Of a DNA stretch of 64,000 nucleotides, positions 43,301-51,871 are shown in pieces. The stretch spans positions 1 to 64,000 of the forward strand of contig CALUEY010000010.1 of NCBI GenBank assembly GCA_944319915.1. The letters are read 5' to 3'. A program made the translations under genes and the position numbers. This DNA is from an uncultured Prevotella sp. (GTDB lineage: Bacteria > Bacteroidota > Bacteroidia > Bacteroidales > Bacteroidaceae). The notes beneath the pieces are model-generated. The model was not told the DNA's origin and searched no databases. It worked only from the letters and a program-made list of their open reading frames with translations. Within the stretch, counting starts at the first letter, position 1. Every line of letters starts with the position of its first letter.

Positions 43301-43845
43301 AGCCCGCCGGTGTACGTTCCGTCCTGCAGCGTTATGCTGCCGGGTGCGCGGTCGTAGCCGTCGGCGGAGGTAAAGGTCAGCTTTCCCCAGTTGCCTGCAT
43401 ATTTGCCGGTGGCGTTTGTAACCTTGAAGGTGAGCGTGTAGTCGCCCACGGGCAGGTCGCTCACGAAGAATGCGTGCTGCGTGGTGGGATCCCATGATTC
43501 GGTGTCGACCACCGTCACGTCGGCGTCAACCACGTTCCCGCCCTCTCCGGCGAGCGTAACGTTGAGCGTTGCCTCGTCCTTGGCGCCTGTTGCAAACTGC
43601 AGGATGTAGTCCTGCTGTTGAGTGTTGGTTACGTCGAACGTAACTACTGTGCTGCTGCCGGTGCTCCCTACGTTGGCTCCGTCGTTCTCCACCTTGCAGT
43701 TTTCAAGCGTGGTGGCATCGTTCCAGTTGACGTAGGTGCCGTCGGCCATAGGCAGCGAAACGGCATCAGCCCATGCCGCGCCTGCCCCCGGCCCCATCAG
43801 GGCCACGGAAAGCGTAGCGGCTAAAGGAAGTAATCTTTTCTTCAT
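40369..43845 (-). CDS. large secreted pectinesterase with carbohydrate-binding-like modules and T9SS-like tail
   Basis: This 1158-aa protein has a signal peptide (to about residue 26). Two CBM6/35-like beta-sandwich modules follow (about 28-135 and 140-285), then linker domains including beta repeats. The pectin methylesterase domain lies at about 740-1020, with QDTQ (861), the catalytic GTVDFICG (Asp 882) and SLGRPW (943). The usual DFIFG is DFICG here. A fibronectin-like piece leads to a C-terminal tail with YNLGGQR ... VYIVGGKKVVKR, resembling T9SS sorting ends. It should remove methyl groups from pectin outside the cell. Single gene with its own promoter. Confidence 0.85.
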   Translation of the reverse strand: MKKRLLPLAATLSVALMGPGAGAAWADAVSLPMADGTYVNWNDATTLENCKVENDGANVGSTGSSTVVTFDVTNTQQQDYILQFATGAKDEATLNVTLAGEGGNVVDADVTVVDTESWDPTTQHAFFVSDLPVGDYTLTFKVTNATGKYAGNWGKLTFTSADGYDRAPGSITLQDGTYTGGLRYEDNGNVGYITNGGTAAYTFICQEAGIYSLDMEMARYDGGTMGITVANASTGKVEASTQFAIDENVPGSYTPQSIALPGEISEGLKTLTLSFESSSTGFIANYQKVELKKMASQLASITGLAIDGQTVTKGDETDWLCNLPINYDAETVTFTVSSQNCQLTVTAADEAGEPITVTPGEAGAYSVPTPGANKATIVTMTLTPNDGAAAPQTAYTLRLFRLGGIMVSALTVDGEELPAELIDALNAEGNTATLTGRIYTALPAVQAKMNDGTLIDATGRLDGTQATYSLSATQGDLTRSYTLTIDGIHIYNKQETDETVQLKYTSEGKTGDGTWSNGLYTLTCESLDGWNNSSFKFNSTENTWAVPSDVVVKQVVFKDFNANYNAGELVSLVAGDATVYIPYKHDYQEPDATMYDLVVNLEGHKAGTPITFTLQGGGQPVAWFELTVQKQAIATAPEAIDTTVTSTESTNHCVVALTFDREMTDTEATIGGQTVTAKGGSATLYFPVWDLQYATDYTFTIAAGAAKDTYGNGNAEPIDIEIKVGSKAAVAKVAYDYVVGTAEEFSSAIAEVNAANTSADAPRKTIFIKNGDYDFGAAEQRLTAYNVSLIGESRDGVMLHGLREGISNPVLNLRDRTGFYLQDLTVRNDCDYGAEELKGVAVAVYGGNKTAMRNVRMLSNQDTQVTGERAYLEECEIHGTVDFICGGGANYFYKTALVLENRDGNCIAAPSTGAGLDFGYVFDQCTIKRMDGADEVTDGSFSLGRPWQNEPRAAYINTTMEVLPSAEGWASMSELPTHFYEFGSVNAEGEAVDLSGRKNSPSSTNTYNPVLTAEEAAKYNLRNVLGGTDSWLPTEETAASGAPTVTIEGNTLSWADLDDARCYVIFRDGQYVANVTTTSYEVDEEGTYTVRSANRNGGLGGESQPVEYEKGGGVADGIGAIEAAKAAGESAYNLGGQRTEAMQKGRVYIVGGKKVVKR

Positions 43846-43877
43846 TGTCTTTAGTTTTAGGTATTTGAAAACACCCA

Positions 43878-43885
43878 CAAAGTTA
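43878..43885 (-). promoter_or_regulatory. -7 box TAACTTTG of the pectinesterase gene
   Basis: Lies 32 bp before ATG 43845. Confidence 0.65.
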
Positions 43886-44169
43886 GCATTAAATGAAGAA
43901 TGGAAGGTGCATTTATTTATGTTATAGGGCGTCATGACGTCCATTCCCCCTTGGCAAATGGGCCATCGGGGCGGCGGCGCGCAAAAAGACACCTTTGGCG
44001 AGAAAAATTCCACCCCTCGGCAAGGGCCGTTCATGGGATGAGGCCAGTGTATGACAATGGGGGGAACGCCGTTTCCGCCGTGGCGGTGCTGGCGTTCCCC
44101 TTGTGAGTGGTGCCGTAGGATGGCGGCAAGCAATGGCGGTGGCCGCCCCTGCAGCGGCCGGCCCGGCCC
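43886..44169. other. intergenic region with a long hairpin
   Basis: No gene seen. GGGGAACGCC (44061-44070) pairs with GGCGTTCCCC (44091-44100), and CCGCC/GGCGG pairs inside. It follows nadB on the minus strand and may act as its terminator, although no T run follows. Confidence 0.5.
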
Positions 44170-45759
44170 TTACTTCTTGTCGTAGGCGTGTACCGGGTAG
44201 TCGATGGTGAAGTGCAGCCCTCGGCACTCCTTGCGCTCCAGTGCGGCGCGGGTGATGAGGTAGCCCACGTTGATCATGTTGCGCAGCTCGCAGATGTCGC
44301 GGCTTGCCTTTACGCGCTTGAAGAGCCGCTCGGTTTCCTCGTAGAGCATGTCGAGACGGTCCCAGGCGCGGTGCAGGCGCAGGTCGGAGCGCACTATGCC
44401 CACGTAGTTGCTCATTATCTGGCCTACCTCCTTTACGCTCTGCGTTATGAGCACCTTCTCCTCGTTGGTCATGGTGCCCTCGTCGTTCCATTCAGGCACC
44501 TGCTCGTTGAAGTCGTACTCGTCCACATGGGCCAGCGAGTGCTTGGCTGCGGCGTCGGCGTATACCACGGCCTCTATCAGCGAGTTGCTGGCCAGGCGGT
44601 TTCCGCCGTGCAGGCCGGTGCATGAGCATTCGCCTATGGCGTAGAGCCGCTCAATGCTCGACTCGCCGTTGAGGTCAACCTTTATCCCGCCGCACATGTA
44701 GTGGGCCGCGGGGCGCACCGGTATGTAGTCGGTGGTGATGTCGATGCCTATCGACTTGCACTTGGCGTAGATGTTGGGGAAGTGGTGGCGCGTTTCCTCC
44801 GCGTCCTTGTGGGTAACGTCGAGGTAAACGTGGTCGATGCCGTGAATCTTCATCTCCTTGTCTATGGCGCGGGCCACGATGTCGCGCGGGGCGAGCGAGA
44901 GGCGCTTGTCGTATTTCTCCATGAAGGAGCTGCCGTCGGGCAGGCGCAGCACGCCGCCGTAGCCGCGCATGGCCTCGGTGATGAGGAAGGCCGGGTGCGT
45001 CTCGCCGGGGTGGTAGAGCGCGGTGGGGTGGAACTGCACGAACTCCATGCCCTCCACCGTTCCCTTGGCGCGGTACACCATGGCCTCGCCGTCGCCGGTG
45101 GCTATCACGGGGTTGGTGGTGCTCTGGTAAACGGCCCCGCAGCCGCCCGTACACATCAGCGTAACCTTGCTCAGGTATGTGTCAACCTTCTGCGTGTCGG
45201 GGTTGAGCACGTATGCGCCGTAGCACTGTATGTGGGGCGAGCGTCGCGTAACCCTCACTCCGAGGTGGTGCTGGGTTATTATCTCCACGGCAAAGTGGTT
45301 TTCCTTTATCTCGATGTAGGGGTTGTTGCGCACGGCTTCCATCAGCCCGCGCTGTATCTCTGCGCCGGTGTCGTCGGCGTGGTGCAGTATGCGGAACTCC
45401 GAGTGTCCGCCCTCCCGGTGCAGGTCGTACTGCCCGTCGGCCTTCTTGTCGAAGTTTACGCCCCAGCTCACCAGCTCCTTTATCTGCTCAGGTGCGTTCC
45501 TTACCACCTGCTCCACGGCGCGGCGGTCGCTGATGTAGTCGCCGGCGATCATCGTGTCCTCTATGTGCTTATCGAAGTTGTCGACTTCCAGGTTGGTCAC
45601 CGAGGCCACGCCGCCCTGCGCGAACGAGGTGTTGGCCTCTTCGAGCGAGGTCTTGCATATCATGCACACCTTGCCCTTGTGCGCCCGTGCTATCTTCAGG
45701 GCGTAGCTCATACCGGCGACTCCGGCGCCGATAATCAGAAAATCGTACTTGAAAACCAT
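44170..45759 (-). CDS. nadB: L-aspartate oxidase
   Basis: This 529-aa flavoprotein oxidises L-aspartate to iminoaspartate, the first step of NAD synthesis. Start ATG 45759 gives the FAD-binding motif YDFLIIGAGVAGMSYALK. Further segments are SFAQGGVASV, REGGHSEFRILHHADDTG, EFVQFHPTALY and GECSCTGLHGGNRLASNSL, typical of the succinate dehydrogenase/NadB family. The C-terminal helical domain has YVGIVRSDLRLHRA. Monocistronic, divergent from dacB. Confidence 0.95.
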   Translation of the reverse strand: MVFKYDFLIIGAGVAGMSYALKIARAHKGKVCMICKTSLEEANTSFAQGGVASVTNLEVDNFDKHIEDTMIAGDYISDRRAVEQVVRNAPEQIKELVSWGVNFDKKADGQYDLHREGGHSEFRILHHADDTGAEIQRGLMEAVRNNPYIEIKENHFAVEIITQHHLGVRVTRRSPHIQCYGAYVLNPDTQKVDTYLSKVTLMCTGGCGAVYQSTTNPVIATGDGEAMVYRAKGTVEGMEFVQFHPTALYHPGETHPAFLITEAMRGYGGVLRLPDGSSFMEKYDKRLSLAPRDIVARAIDKEMKIHGIDHVYLDVTHKDAEETRHHFPNIYAKCKSIGIDITTDYIPVRPAAHYMCGGIKVDLNGESSIERLYAIGECSCTGLHGGNRLASNSLIEAVVYADAAAKHSLAHVDEYDFNEQVPEWNDEGTMTNEEKVLITQSVKEVGQIMSNYVGIVRSDLRLHRAWDRLDMLYEETERLFKRVKASRDICELRNMINVGYLITRAALERKECRGLHFTIDYPVHAYDKK

Positions 45760-45783
45760 ATCGTTTGTATGTTTATATGGCTG

Positions 45784-45791
45784 CAAATGTA
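45784..45791 (-). promoter_or_regulatory. -7 box TACATTTG of nadB
   Basis: Lies 24 bp before ATG 45759, followed by GCAGCC. Confidence 0.65.
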
Positions 45792-45992
45792 CATAAAAAA
45801 ACTGATTCTGCGGCATGGCGGGGCTTACTATTAAGCCGTGCTGACGCATTTTTTGCCCCTCGGGGGTTGCCTGCCGCCTGCCGCCGTGGCCTCGGGCAGC
45901 ATATCGGGGATGGCTTGGCATGGCCGAGGCGGGTTGGTGAGCGGTCGTGGCAGGCACCGCCATGCAGATGGTTGTGCGCACGTGAAAGTGCT

Positions 45993-46206
45993 GAAAAATC
46001 GTTACATCATGGCGGTTTGGCAGGGAGCAAAAGGCGATGGCTGCCGTTTGGGGATGCGAAACAGCCCGTTTTGCATCCCCAAACGGGCTGTTTCGCGCTG
46101 CCGAACGGGCGGTTTGGCAATGCAAAACAGGCTGTCTGGCAAGTGCCTGACATTCAGGTTGTTGTGAGATTTGGCGTTGGCGCGCCGCCGTTTGCGAAAA
46201 ATCACG
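45993..46206 (+). repeat. dispersed intergenic repeat, copy 5 (four 22-bp units)
   Basis: The left end is GAAAAATCGTTACATC and the right end GCGAAAAATCACGAC, with units at 46055-46142 such as GAAACAGCCCGTTTTGCA and CAAACGGGCTGTTTCGC. It fills much of the gap between the divergent nadB and dacB genes. I see no gene in the rest of this gap (45792-45992, 46207-46372). Confidence 0.8.
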
Positions 46207-46372
46207 ACACTAATGGCGATGATTGTTGGGTGCGGACAGTGGTAGCTGCCAACAGGAAAGCGGCAATGGTGGTGCGGCAAGTGATGCCCCGCCCGTTGCC
46301 AGTGGTGGCGCGGCTGGTGGTTTCCGTGGCCGATAGAGGCTTGCATCGTTTGGCGGTGGGCCGATTTTTTTG

Positions 46373-46380
46373 TAACTTTG
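46373..46380 (+). promoter_or_regulatory. -7 box TAACTTTG of dacB
   Basis: Followed by GCAGG, 26 bp before ATG 46407. It supports that start over the much longer open frame upstream. Confidence 0.7.
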
Positions 46381-46406
46381 CAGGTGACAACAAAAACCTG
46401 TTCCAG

Positions 46407-47681
46407 ATGATTTTGCACTTTAGAAGATATGCGGCCGCCTTGCTGCTGGCATTGTGTGCTGCCACCGTGGCTGCTCAGGGCGCACAAGGGGGCTGCGAGG
46501 GCAGGGATGCCGGGCTGGTGGCCGAGGCTGCCGACACGGCCCGCTCCGACACCATGGCCCTGCAGCGCGAGCCGGCCTGGCCGCTCGGCTTGCAGGGGAG
46601 GCTGGCCCGCCTTGTTGGCAGCGAGCTGTTCGAGCGTTCGCAGGTGGGGCTGATGGTCTACGACCTCACGGCCGACAGCGCGCTCTTCTGCCACAACGAG
46701 CGGCAGACCCTCCGCCCCGCCTCCACCATGAAAGTGATTACGGCCATTGCCGCCATCGACTGCCTCGGTGGCTCTTACCAACTGCGCACGCAGCTGCGCT
46801 ACTCGGGCCACGTGGAGGACGGCACGCTGCAGGGCGACGTCTACCTCGTGGGCGGCTTCGACCCGCGCTTCAACGCCGACGACATGGCCGCCTTCGTCGA
46901 GGGCATCAGGCGCATGGGCGTAGACACGCTGCGCGGGCGCATAGTGGCCGACAAGACGATGAAGGACGCCGACCGCCTTGGCGAGGGCTGGTGCTGGGAT
47001 GACGACAACCCCGTGCTCTCGCCGCTGCTCGTGTCGCGCCGCGACGCCTTTGCCGCCCGCTTCGTGCAGAGGCTGCGCGCCGAGGGAGTGGTGGTGGAGG
47101 CCGACACCGTGGAGGGGCGCGCCCCGGGCGATGCCTACGATGTGTGTACGCGCACCCATACGCTCGACCAGGTGCTCATGCCCATGATGAAGGAGAGCGA
47201 CAATCTCTGCGCCGAGGCGTTGTTCTACCAGTTGGGGGCTTCCACCGGGGCGCACCCGGCCACGGCCCGCCACGCGCGCTCGGTGGTGCGCAGGCTCATC
47301 GACAAGGTGGGCCTCAGGCCTGCCGACTACCGCATTGCCGACGGCAGCGGACTGTCGCTCTACAACTACGTGTCGGCCGAGCTTGAGGTGGCGATGCTCC
47401 GCTATGCCTACAGCAACACTAACATTTATATGCACCTGTTGCCGTCGCTGCCCGTGGCGGCCGAGGACGGAACGCTGCGCGGGAGGATGCGCGGCACTTT
47501 CGCCGCAGGCAACGTGAGGGCAAAGACGGGCTCGGTGGCCGCCGTAAGCTCGCTGGCGGGCTACTGCACCGCGGCCAACGGCCACGTGCTCTGCTTTGCC
47601 ATCATCAACCAGGGTCTGAGGCGAGGCTCCGAGGGGCGCGCCTTCCAGGACCGCGTGTGCAACGAACTGTGCCGCCCTTGA
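46407..47681 (+). CDS. dacB: D-alanyl-D-alanine carboxypeptidase/endopeptidase (PBP4 type, S13)
   Basis: This 424-aa periplasmic enzyme trims peptidoglycan peptides. It has a signal peptide (about 8-24). All three S13 active-site motifs are visible: STMK (Ser 106, Lys 109), SDN (264-266) and KTG (373-375). The inserted domains between the first two motifs, with YLVGGFDPRF and WCWDDDNP, are typical of PBP4. The mechanosensitive-channel gene follows 29 bp later, probably in the same transcript. Confidence 0.92.
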   Translation: MILHFRRYAAALLLALCAATVAAQGAQGGCEGRDAGLVAEAADTARSDTMALQREPAWPLGLQGRLARLVGSELFERSQVGLMVYDLTADSALFCHNERQTLRPASTMKVITAIAAIDCLGGSYQLRTQLRYSGHVEDGTLQGDVYLVGGFDPRFNADDMAAFVEGIRRMGVDTLRGRIVADKTMKDADRLGEGWCWDDDNPVLSPLLVSRRDAFAARFVQRLRAEGVVVEADTVEGRAPGDAYDVCTRTHTLDQVLMPMMKESDNLCAEALFYQLGASTGAHPATARHARSVVRRLIDKVGLRPADYRIADGSGLSLYNYVSAELEVAMLRYAYSNTNIYMHLLPSLPVAAEDGTLRGRMRGTFAAGNVRAKTGSVAAVSSLAGYCTAANGHVLCFAIINQGLRRGSEGRAFQDRVCNELCRP

Positions 47682-47710
47682 CTGCGGGCGCACCTAACAA
47701 AGAATGAAGC

Positions 47711-48910
47711 ATGGAAGGAATCGTAAGTTCTGTAGAGGAGTGGCTCGCCGCCGCCGGCATGGGCGTGGCGTGGGCCGGAGTGGCCACCTTGGTGCTGACC
47801 ACGCTGCTCACGGCGCTCATGGCGTGGGTGGCTTACATCGTTTGCCACCGCGTGCTCGTGCCGCTGGCCTTGAAGTTTGCCGCGCGCACCGACATAGAGT
47901 GGGACGACCTGCTCTTCAACCCCCACTCGCTGCGGGCCGCCTGCCGCATAGTGCCTGCCGTGGTGGTGTGGCAGCTGCTGCCCGCCGTGTTCTGGCGCAC
48001 GCCCCTTGCGCAGGACATATTGGGCAGGGCCACGGCCATCTACATCACGGTCATGGCCATGTTGCTCGGCCTGTCGCTCGTTGATGCGTTCAAGAGTTAT
48101 GAGTATAAGCGCCACGCCGCCCTGCAGCAGTACTACCATACGTTCTGCGGGGTGCTCAAGATTCTCATCGCCTTCGTGTCGGTTATTGTCATGGTGGCCA
48201 TAGCCATCGACCGCAACCCGCTCACCATCATAGCCGGACTGGGCGCTACGTCGGCCATACTGATGCTCGTGTTCAAGGACACCATCGCCGGGCTGGTGGC
48301 GGGGGTGCGCCTAACGAGCAACGACATGCTGCACCGCGATGACTGGATAACCGTGCCGCAGGCCGACATCAACGGCATTGTGGAGGACATTACGCTCACT
48401 ACGGTGAAGGTGCGCAACTTCGACAACACCATTCTCACCATCACCCCGCAGGCTCTCGTGGACGGCACCTTCCAGAACTGGCGCGGCATGAGGCAGGGCG
48501 ATGGGCGCAGGGTGAAGCGCATGGTTTACTTCGACTTCCGCAGCATACGCCCAGCCGACGAGGGCATGAGGGCCGCACTGGCCGCCAAGTATGGCTTCAA
48601 GGAGGCGGAGATGCCGCCCGGGGTGGCCAACATGACGCTATTCCGCAGCTACGTGGAGCGGTTCCTGGCCGCCCGGGCCGACGTGAACACCGACATGCTC
48701 TTCATGGTGCGGCAGCTTGAGGCCACCACCACGGGGCTGCCGCTTGAGTTCTACTTCTTCCTAAGGCAGAAGGAGTGGAAGCCCTACGAGCACCACCTTG
48801 CCGAGATAATGGAGCAGGTCTACGCCGTGGTTCCCGACTTCGGCCTGCGCGTCTACCAGCGTTTCTCCGACGGCGACCTGCCCAACGGTGGCGGTGCGGC
48901 GCAGGGCTGA
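47711..48910 (+). CDS. MscS-family mechanosensitive ion channel
   Basis: This 399-aa inner-membrane protein has four to five membrane helices (about 18-175). The MscS pore-lining and beta domain follow (IIAGLGATSAILMLVFKDTIAGLVAGVRL, then DWITVPQADINGIVEDITLTTV). The C-terminal domain has the longer form seen in YbdG-like members (LEFYFFLRQKEWKPYEH). It protects against osmotic shock. Second gene after dacB. Confidence 0.9.
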   Translation: MEGIVSSVEEWLAAAGMGVAWAGVATLVLTTLLTALMAWVAYIVCHRVLVPLALKFAARTDIEWDDLLFNPHSLRAACRIVPAVVVWQLLPAVFWRTPLAQDILGRATAIYITVMAMLLGLSLVDAFKSYEYKRHAALQQYYHTFCGVLKILIAFVSVIVMVAIAIDRNPLTIIAGLGATSAILMLVFKDTIAGLVAGVRLTSNDMLHRDDWITVPQADINGIVEDITLTTVKVRNFDNTILTITPQALVDGTFQNWRGMRQGDGRRVKRMVYFDFRSIRPADEGMRAALAAKYGFKEAEMPPGVANMTLFRSYVERFLAARADVNTDMLFMVRQLEATTTGLPLEFYFFLRQKEWKPYEHHLAEIMEQVYAVVPDFGLRVYQRFSDGDLPNGGGAAQG

Positions 48911-48953
48911 AGGGCTTTTGTGAGCCATCGTCTTTGCCGCAACGGCAAAAAAG

Positions 48954-48991
48954 AATCCCCGCAGCGTGGCCTGAGCCATGCTGCGGGGATT
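48954..48991. terminator. hairpin between convergent mscS-type and acyl-CoA dehydrogenase genes
   Basis: A 12-bp perfect stem (AATCCCCGCAGC and its complement) with a 14-nt loop. A second small stem (TTTGCCG/CGGCAAA) followed by an A run lies at 48933-48952 and reads as a terminator on the minus strand. Confidence 0.7.
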
Positions 48992-49028
48992 GCTGTTTCC
49001 GGTTGTTCTCGGTAGCCTTGCGGCCTCG

Positions 49029-50753
49029 TCACTCTGCTGCGGCCTCGCGCTGGCGGAAGTTTACGAGTTCCTCGGCTATGAAGCTCTTCACGTAGGCAGC
49101 CTTTCCTATTACTTCTTCCTCGGCGTGGCGCACGTATACGTTGGCGCTCTTGAGGAACAGCTCGGGCGCGCGGCTCGCGTCGTCGATGATGAGCAGCGAC
49201 ATGAGTATGTCGCCCGTCATGTCGTAAAGGCGGCGCGCAAGGAAGTCGTGTACCTCTTGGTTGCCGGCCTCCTTCACGTAGTTTACGGCTTGCTCGTACA
49301 TCTCAACCATCTTGCCTGTGCGTATCTGCAACGGCTTCATGTCCTCGCTAACCTCCGAGGCGAGCATTTCCTTCATTATCCCGAGGTAAGTTCCGTTGGT
49401 GATGTAGCGTATGGCGGCCACCACCTGCAGCTGGGTCGTTCCCTCGTAGATTGAGAATATGCGGGCGTCGCGGTAGAGCCTCTGGCTCTTGTACTCCATT
49501 ATGAAGCCCGAGCCGCCGTGAATCTGTATGGCGTCGTAGGCGTTCTGGTTGGCATACTCGGAGTTCATGCCTTTGGCTATTGGCGTGAAGGCGTCGGCCA
49601 GGCGGGCGTATTTCTTCTGCTCCTGGCGCTCCTCGGCGGTCAGCTTGCGCTCGCGGGCTATGTCCTCAAGGGCTTTGTAGAGGTCTACGTAGCGCGCCGT
49701 CTGGTACAGTATGGAGCGGCCTGCGTCGAGCTTAGCCTTCATTCGCGACAGCATGTCGTAGACGGCGGGGAAGTCGATGATGGCTGTGTCGAACTGGCGG
49801 CGCTCCTTTGCGTAGGCCAATCCCTCGTTGTAGGCGGCTTGCGACACGCCCACCGACTGCGCGGCGATGCCCAGGCGCGCGCCGTTCATGAGCGCCATGA
49901 CATACTTAATGAGACCCATGCGGGTGCTTCCGCACAGTTCGGCCTTGGCGTTCTTGTAAGTAAGCTCACACGTGGGCGACCCGTGGATGCCTAATTTGTG
50001 CTCTATGTGGCGCACGTTTACGCCGCCCTGCCGCTTGTCGTAAATGAACATGGACAGGCCGCGGCCGTCGCGGGTGCCTTCTTCCGACCGAGCCAGCACC
50101 AGGTGGATGTCGGAATCGCCGTTGGTGATGAACCTCTTGACTCCGTTCAGCAGCCAACAGCCGTCCTTCTCGGAGTAAGTTGCCTTGAGCATCACGCGCT
50201 GAAGGTCGCTTCCGGCGTCGGGTTCGGTGAGGTCCATCGACATGGTTTCGCCGGCGCAGACGCGCGGAATGTACTTCATCCGCTGCTCCTCGCTGCCGAA
50301 TTCGTACAGTGTCTCGATGCAGTCTTGCAGGCTCCAGATGTTCTGGAAGCCCGCATCGGCCGATGCCACCATCTCCGACGCCATCGAGTAGGGCGTTACG
50401 GGGAGGTTGAGCCCGCCGTAGCGGCGCGGCATGCTTACGCCCCAGAGGCCCGCCTTGCGTGTTGCGTCGAGGTTCTCGTAGGTCTTCGAGGCGTAGATCA
50501 TGCGCCCGTTCTCAAGGTGCGGCCCCTCTTCGTCAACGCTCTCTGCGTTCGGCTCTATGATGTTGGCGGCCACGTCGCCAGTTATCTCGAGCAGTTTCTC
50601 GTAGTTCTCCATGGCGTCGTCGAAGTCTACGGGCGCGTCCTCATACTTGTCTTTGTCTGCAAAGTTGCGCTCCTTCAGCTCAACGATGCGCTTCATCAGC
50701 GGGTGATGGAGGTGGAACTTCAGTTCCGGTGTATCGTTATAATAGTTGGACAT
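49029..50753 (-). CDS. acyl-CoA dehydrogenase
   Basis: This 574-aa flavoprotein removes two hydrogens from an acyl-CoA and passes electrons to ETF. It contains EPDAGSDLQ, NGVKRFITNGDSD, KLGIHGSPTCELTY and the catalytic-base segment FSIYEGTTQLQVVAAIRY. The C-terminal extension of about 130 residues is as in long-form bacterial acyl-CoA dehydrogenases. It is the third gene of an etfB-etfA-dehydrogenase operon, which identifies its electron acceptor. The preferred chain length is not visible. Confidence 0.9.
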   Translation of the reverse strand: MSNYYNDTPELKFHLHHPLMKRIVELKERNFADKDKYEDAPVDFDDAMENYEKLLEITGDVAANIIEPNAESVDEEGPHLENGRMIYASKTYENLDATRKAGLWGVSMPRRYGGLNLPVTPYSMASEMVASADAGFQNIWSLQDCIETLYEFGSEEQRMKYIPRVCAGETMSMDLTEPDAGSDLQRVMLKATYSEKDGCWLLNGVKRFITNGDSDIHLVLARSEEGTRDGRGLSMFIYDKRQGGVNVRHIEHKLGIHGSPTCELTYKNAKAELCGSTRMGLIKYVMALMNGARLGIAAQSVGVSQAAYNEGLAYAKERRQFDTAIIDFPAVYDMLSRMKAKLDAGRSILYQTARYVDLYKALEDIARERKLTAEERQEQKKYARLADAFTPIAKGMNSEYANQNAYDAIQIHGGSGFIMEYKSQRLYRDARIFSIYEGTTQLQVVAAIRYITNGTYLGIMKEMLASEVSEDMKPLQIRTGKMVEMYEQAVNYVKEAGNQEVHDFLARRLYDMTGDILMSLLIIDDASRAPELFLKSANVYVRHAEEEVIGKAAYVKSFIAEELVNFRQREAAAE

Positions 50754-50835
50754 TGGTGTTGCTTTTATGTTGCCGGGGCCTTGGCTGCGCCCGGGCGTTG
50801 CGCCCCGGGGCCGTGCCTGCGCCGGCAGATGGTTG

Positions 50836-51858
50836 TTACTTGCTGTTCTGTTTGTAGTACTTGATGAGCTTGGGCACCACTTCCTCCACCGTGCCGGTTA
50901 TCACGTAGTCGGCAATCTTGTTGATAGGGGCGTCCGGGTCGCTGTTCACGGAGATGATGATGCCCGAGTCCTGCATTCCGGCGATGTGCTGTATCTGGCC
51001 CGATATGCCGCAGGCTATGTACACCTTAGGGTGTACGGTGACGCCGGTCTGGCCTATCTGGCGGTCGTGGTCAATCCACCCGGCGTCTACGGCGGCGCGG
51101 CTTGCGCCCACCTCGCCGTGCAGTTCCTTGGCCAGCTTGAATAGCAAGTCGAAGCCTTCCTTGCTTCCCACGCCGTAGCCTCCGGCCACTACGATGGGCG
51201 CTCCCTTAAGGTTGTGCTTGGCGGCTTCCACGTGTCGGTCGATGACCTTTACCACGAAGGCCTCCGGCGATACGTACTTGGCCACGTCGGGGTAGGCCAC
51301 CTCGCCCTTGGCCTGGCCGTCGTAGAGTGCTTTCTGCATCACTCCGCTGCGCACGGTGGCCATCTGCGGGCGATGGTCGGGGTTGACGATGGTTGCCACG
51401 ATGTTGCCCCCGAAGGCGGGGCGGATTTGGTAGAGCAGGCCGTCGTAGTGCTTGCCGCTCTTCTTGTCGTCGTATTCGCCTATTTCAAGTTGCGTGCAGT
51501 CGGCTGTGAGTCCGCTCGTGAGCGACGACGACACGCGCGGGCCGAGGTCGCGGCCGATGACCGTTGCGCCCATGAGGCATATCTGCGGCTTCTCTTCCTT
51601 GAACAGGTTTACGAGTATGTCGGTGTGTGGTGCCGATGTGTAAGGGAACAGTCCGTCGCCGTCGAAGACGAAGAGCTTGTCCACGCCGTATGGCAATACC
51701 TGGCTCTCCACCTTGCCCTTGATGCCCGTTCCGCACACCACGGCGTGCAGTTCCACGCCCAGTTCGTTGGCCAGTTTGCGGCCCTTGGTGAGCAGTTCCT
51801 GCGAAACCTCCTGCACCTCGGTGCCTTCTATCTCTACATATACAAATACGTTGTCCAT
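50836..51858 (-). CDS. etfA: electron transfer flavoprotein alpha subunit
   Basis: This 340-aa FAD-binding subunit has the C-terminal FAD domain with IVVAGGYGVGSKEGF, SRAAVDAGWIDHDRQIGQTG, VYIACGISGQIQH and SDPDAPINKIADY. It works with EtfB as electron acceptor for the dehydrogenase encoded 82 bp downstream. It follows etfB by 13 bp. Confidence 0.95.
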   Translation of the reverse strand: MDNVFVYVEIEGTEVQEVSQELLTKGRKLANELGVELHAVVCGTGIKGKVESQVLPYGVDKLFVFDGDGLFPYTSAPHTDILVNLFKEEKPQICLMGATVIGRDLGPRVSSSLTSGLTADCTQLEIGEYDDKKSGKHYDGLLYQIRPAFGGNIVATIVNPDHRPQMATVRSGVMQKALYDGQAKGEVAYPDVAKYVSPEAFVVKVIDRHVEAAKHNLKGAPIVVAGGYGVGSKEGFDLLFKLAKELHGEVGASRAAVDAGWIDHDRQIGQTGVTVHPKVYIACGISGQIQHIAGMQDSGIIISVNSDPDAPINKIADYVITGTVEEVVPKLIKYYKQNSK

Positions 51859-51871
51859 GTGTTTAATTGTT

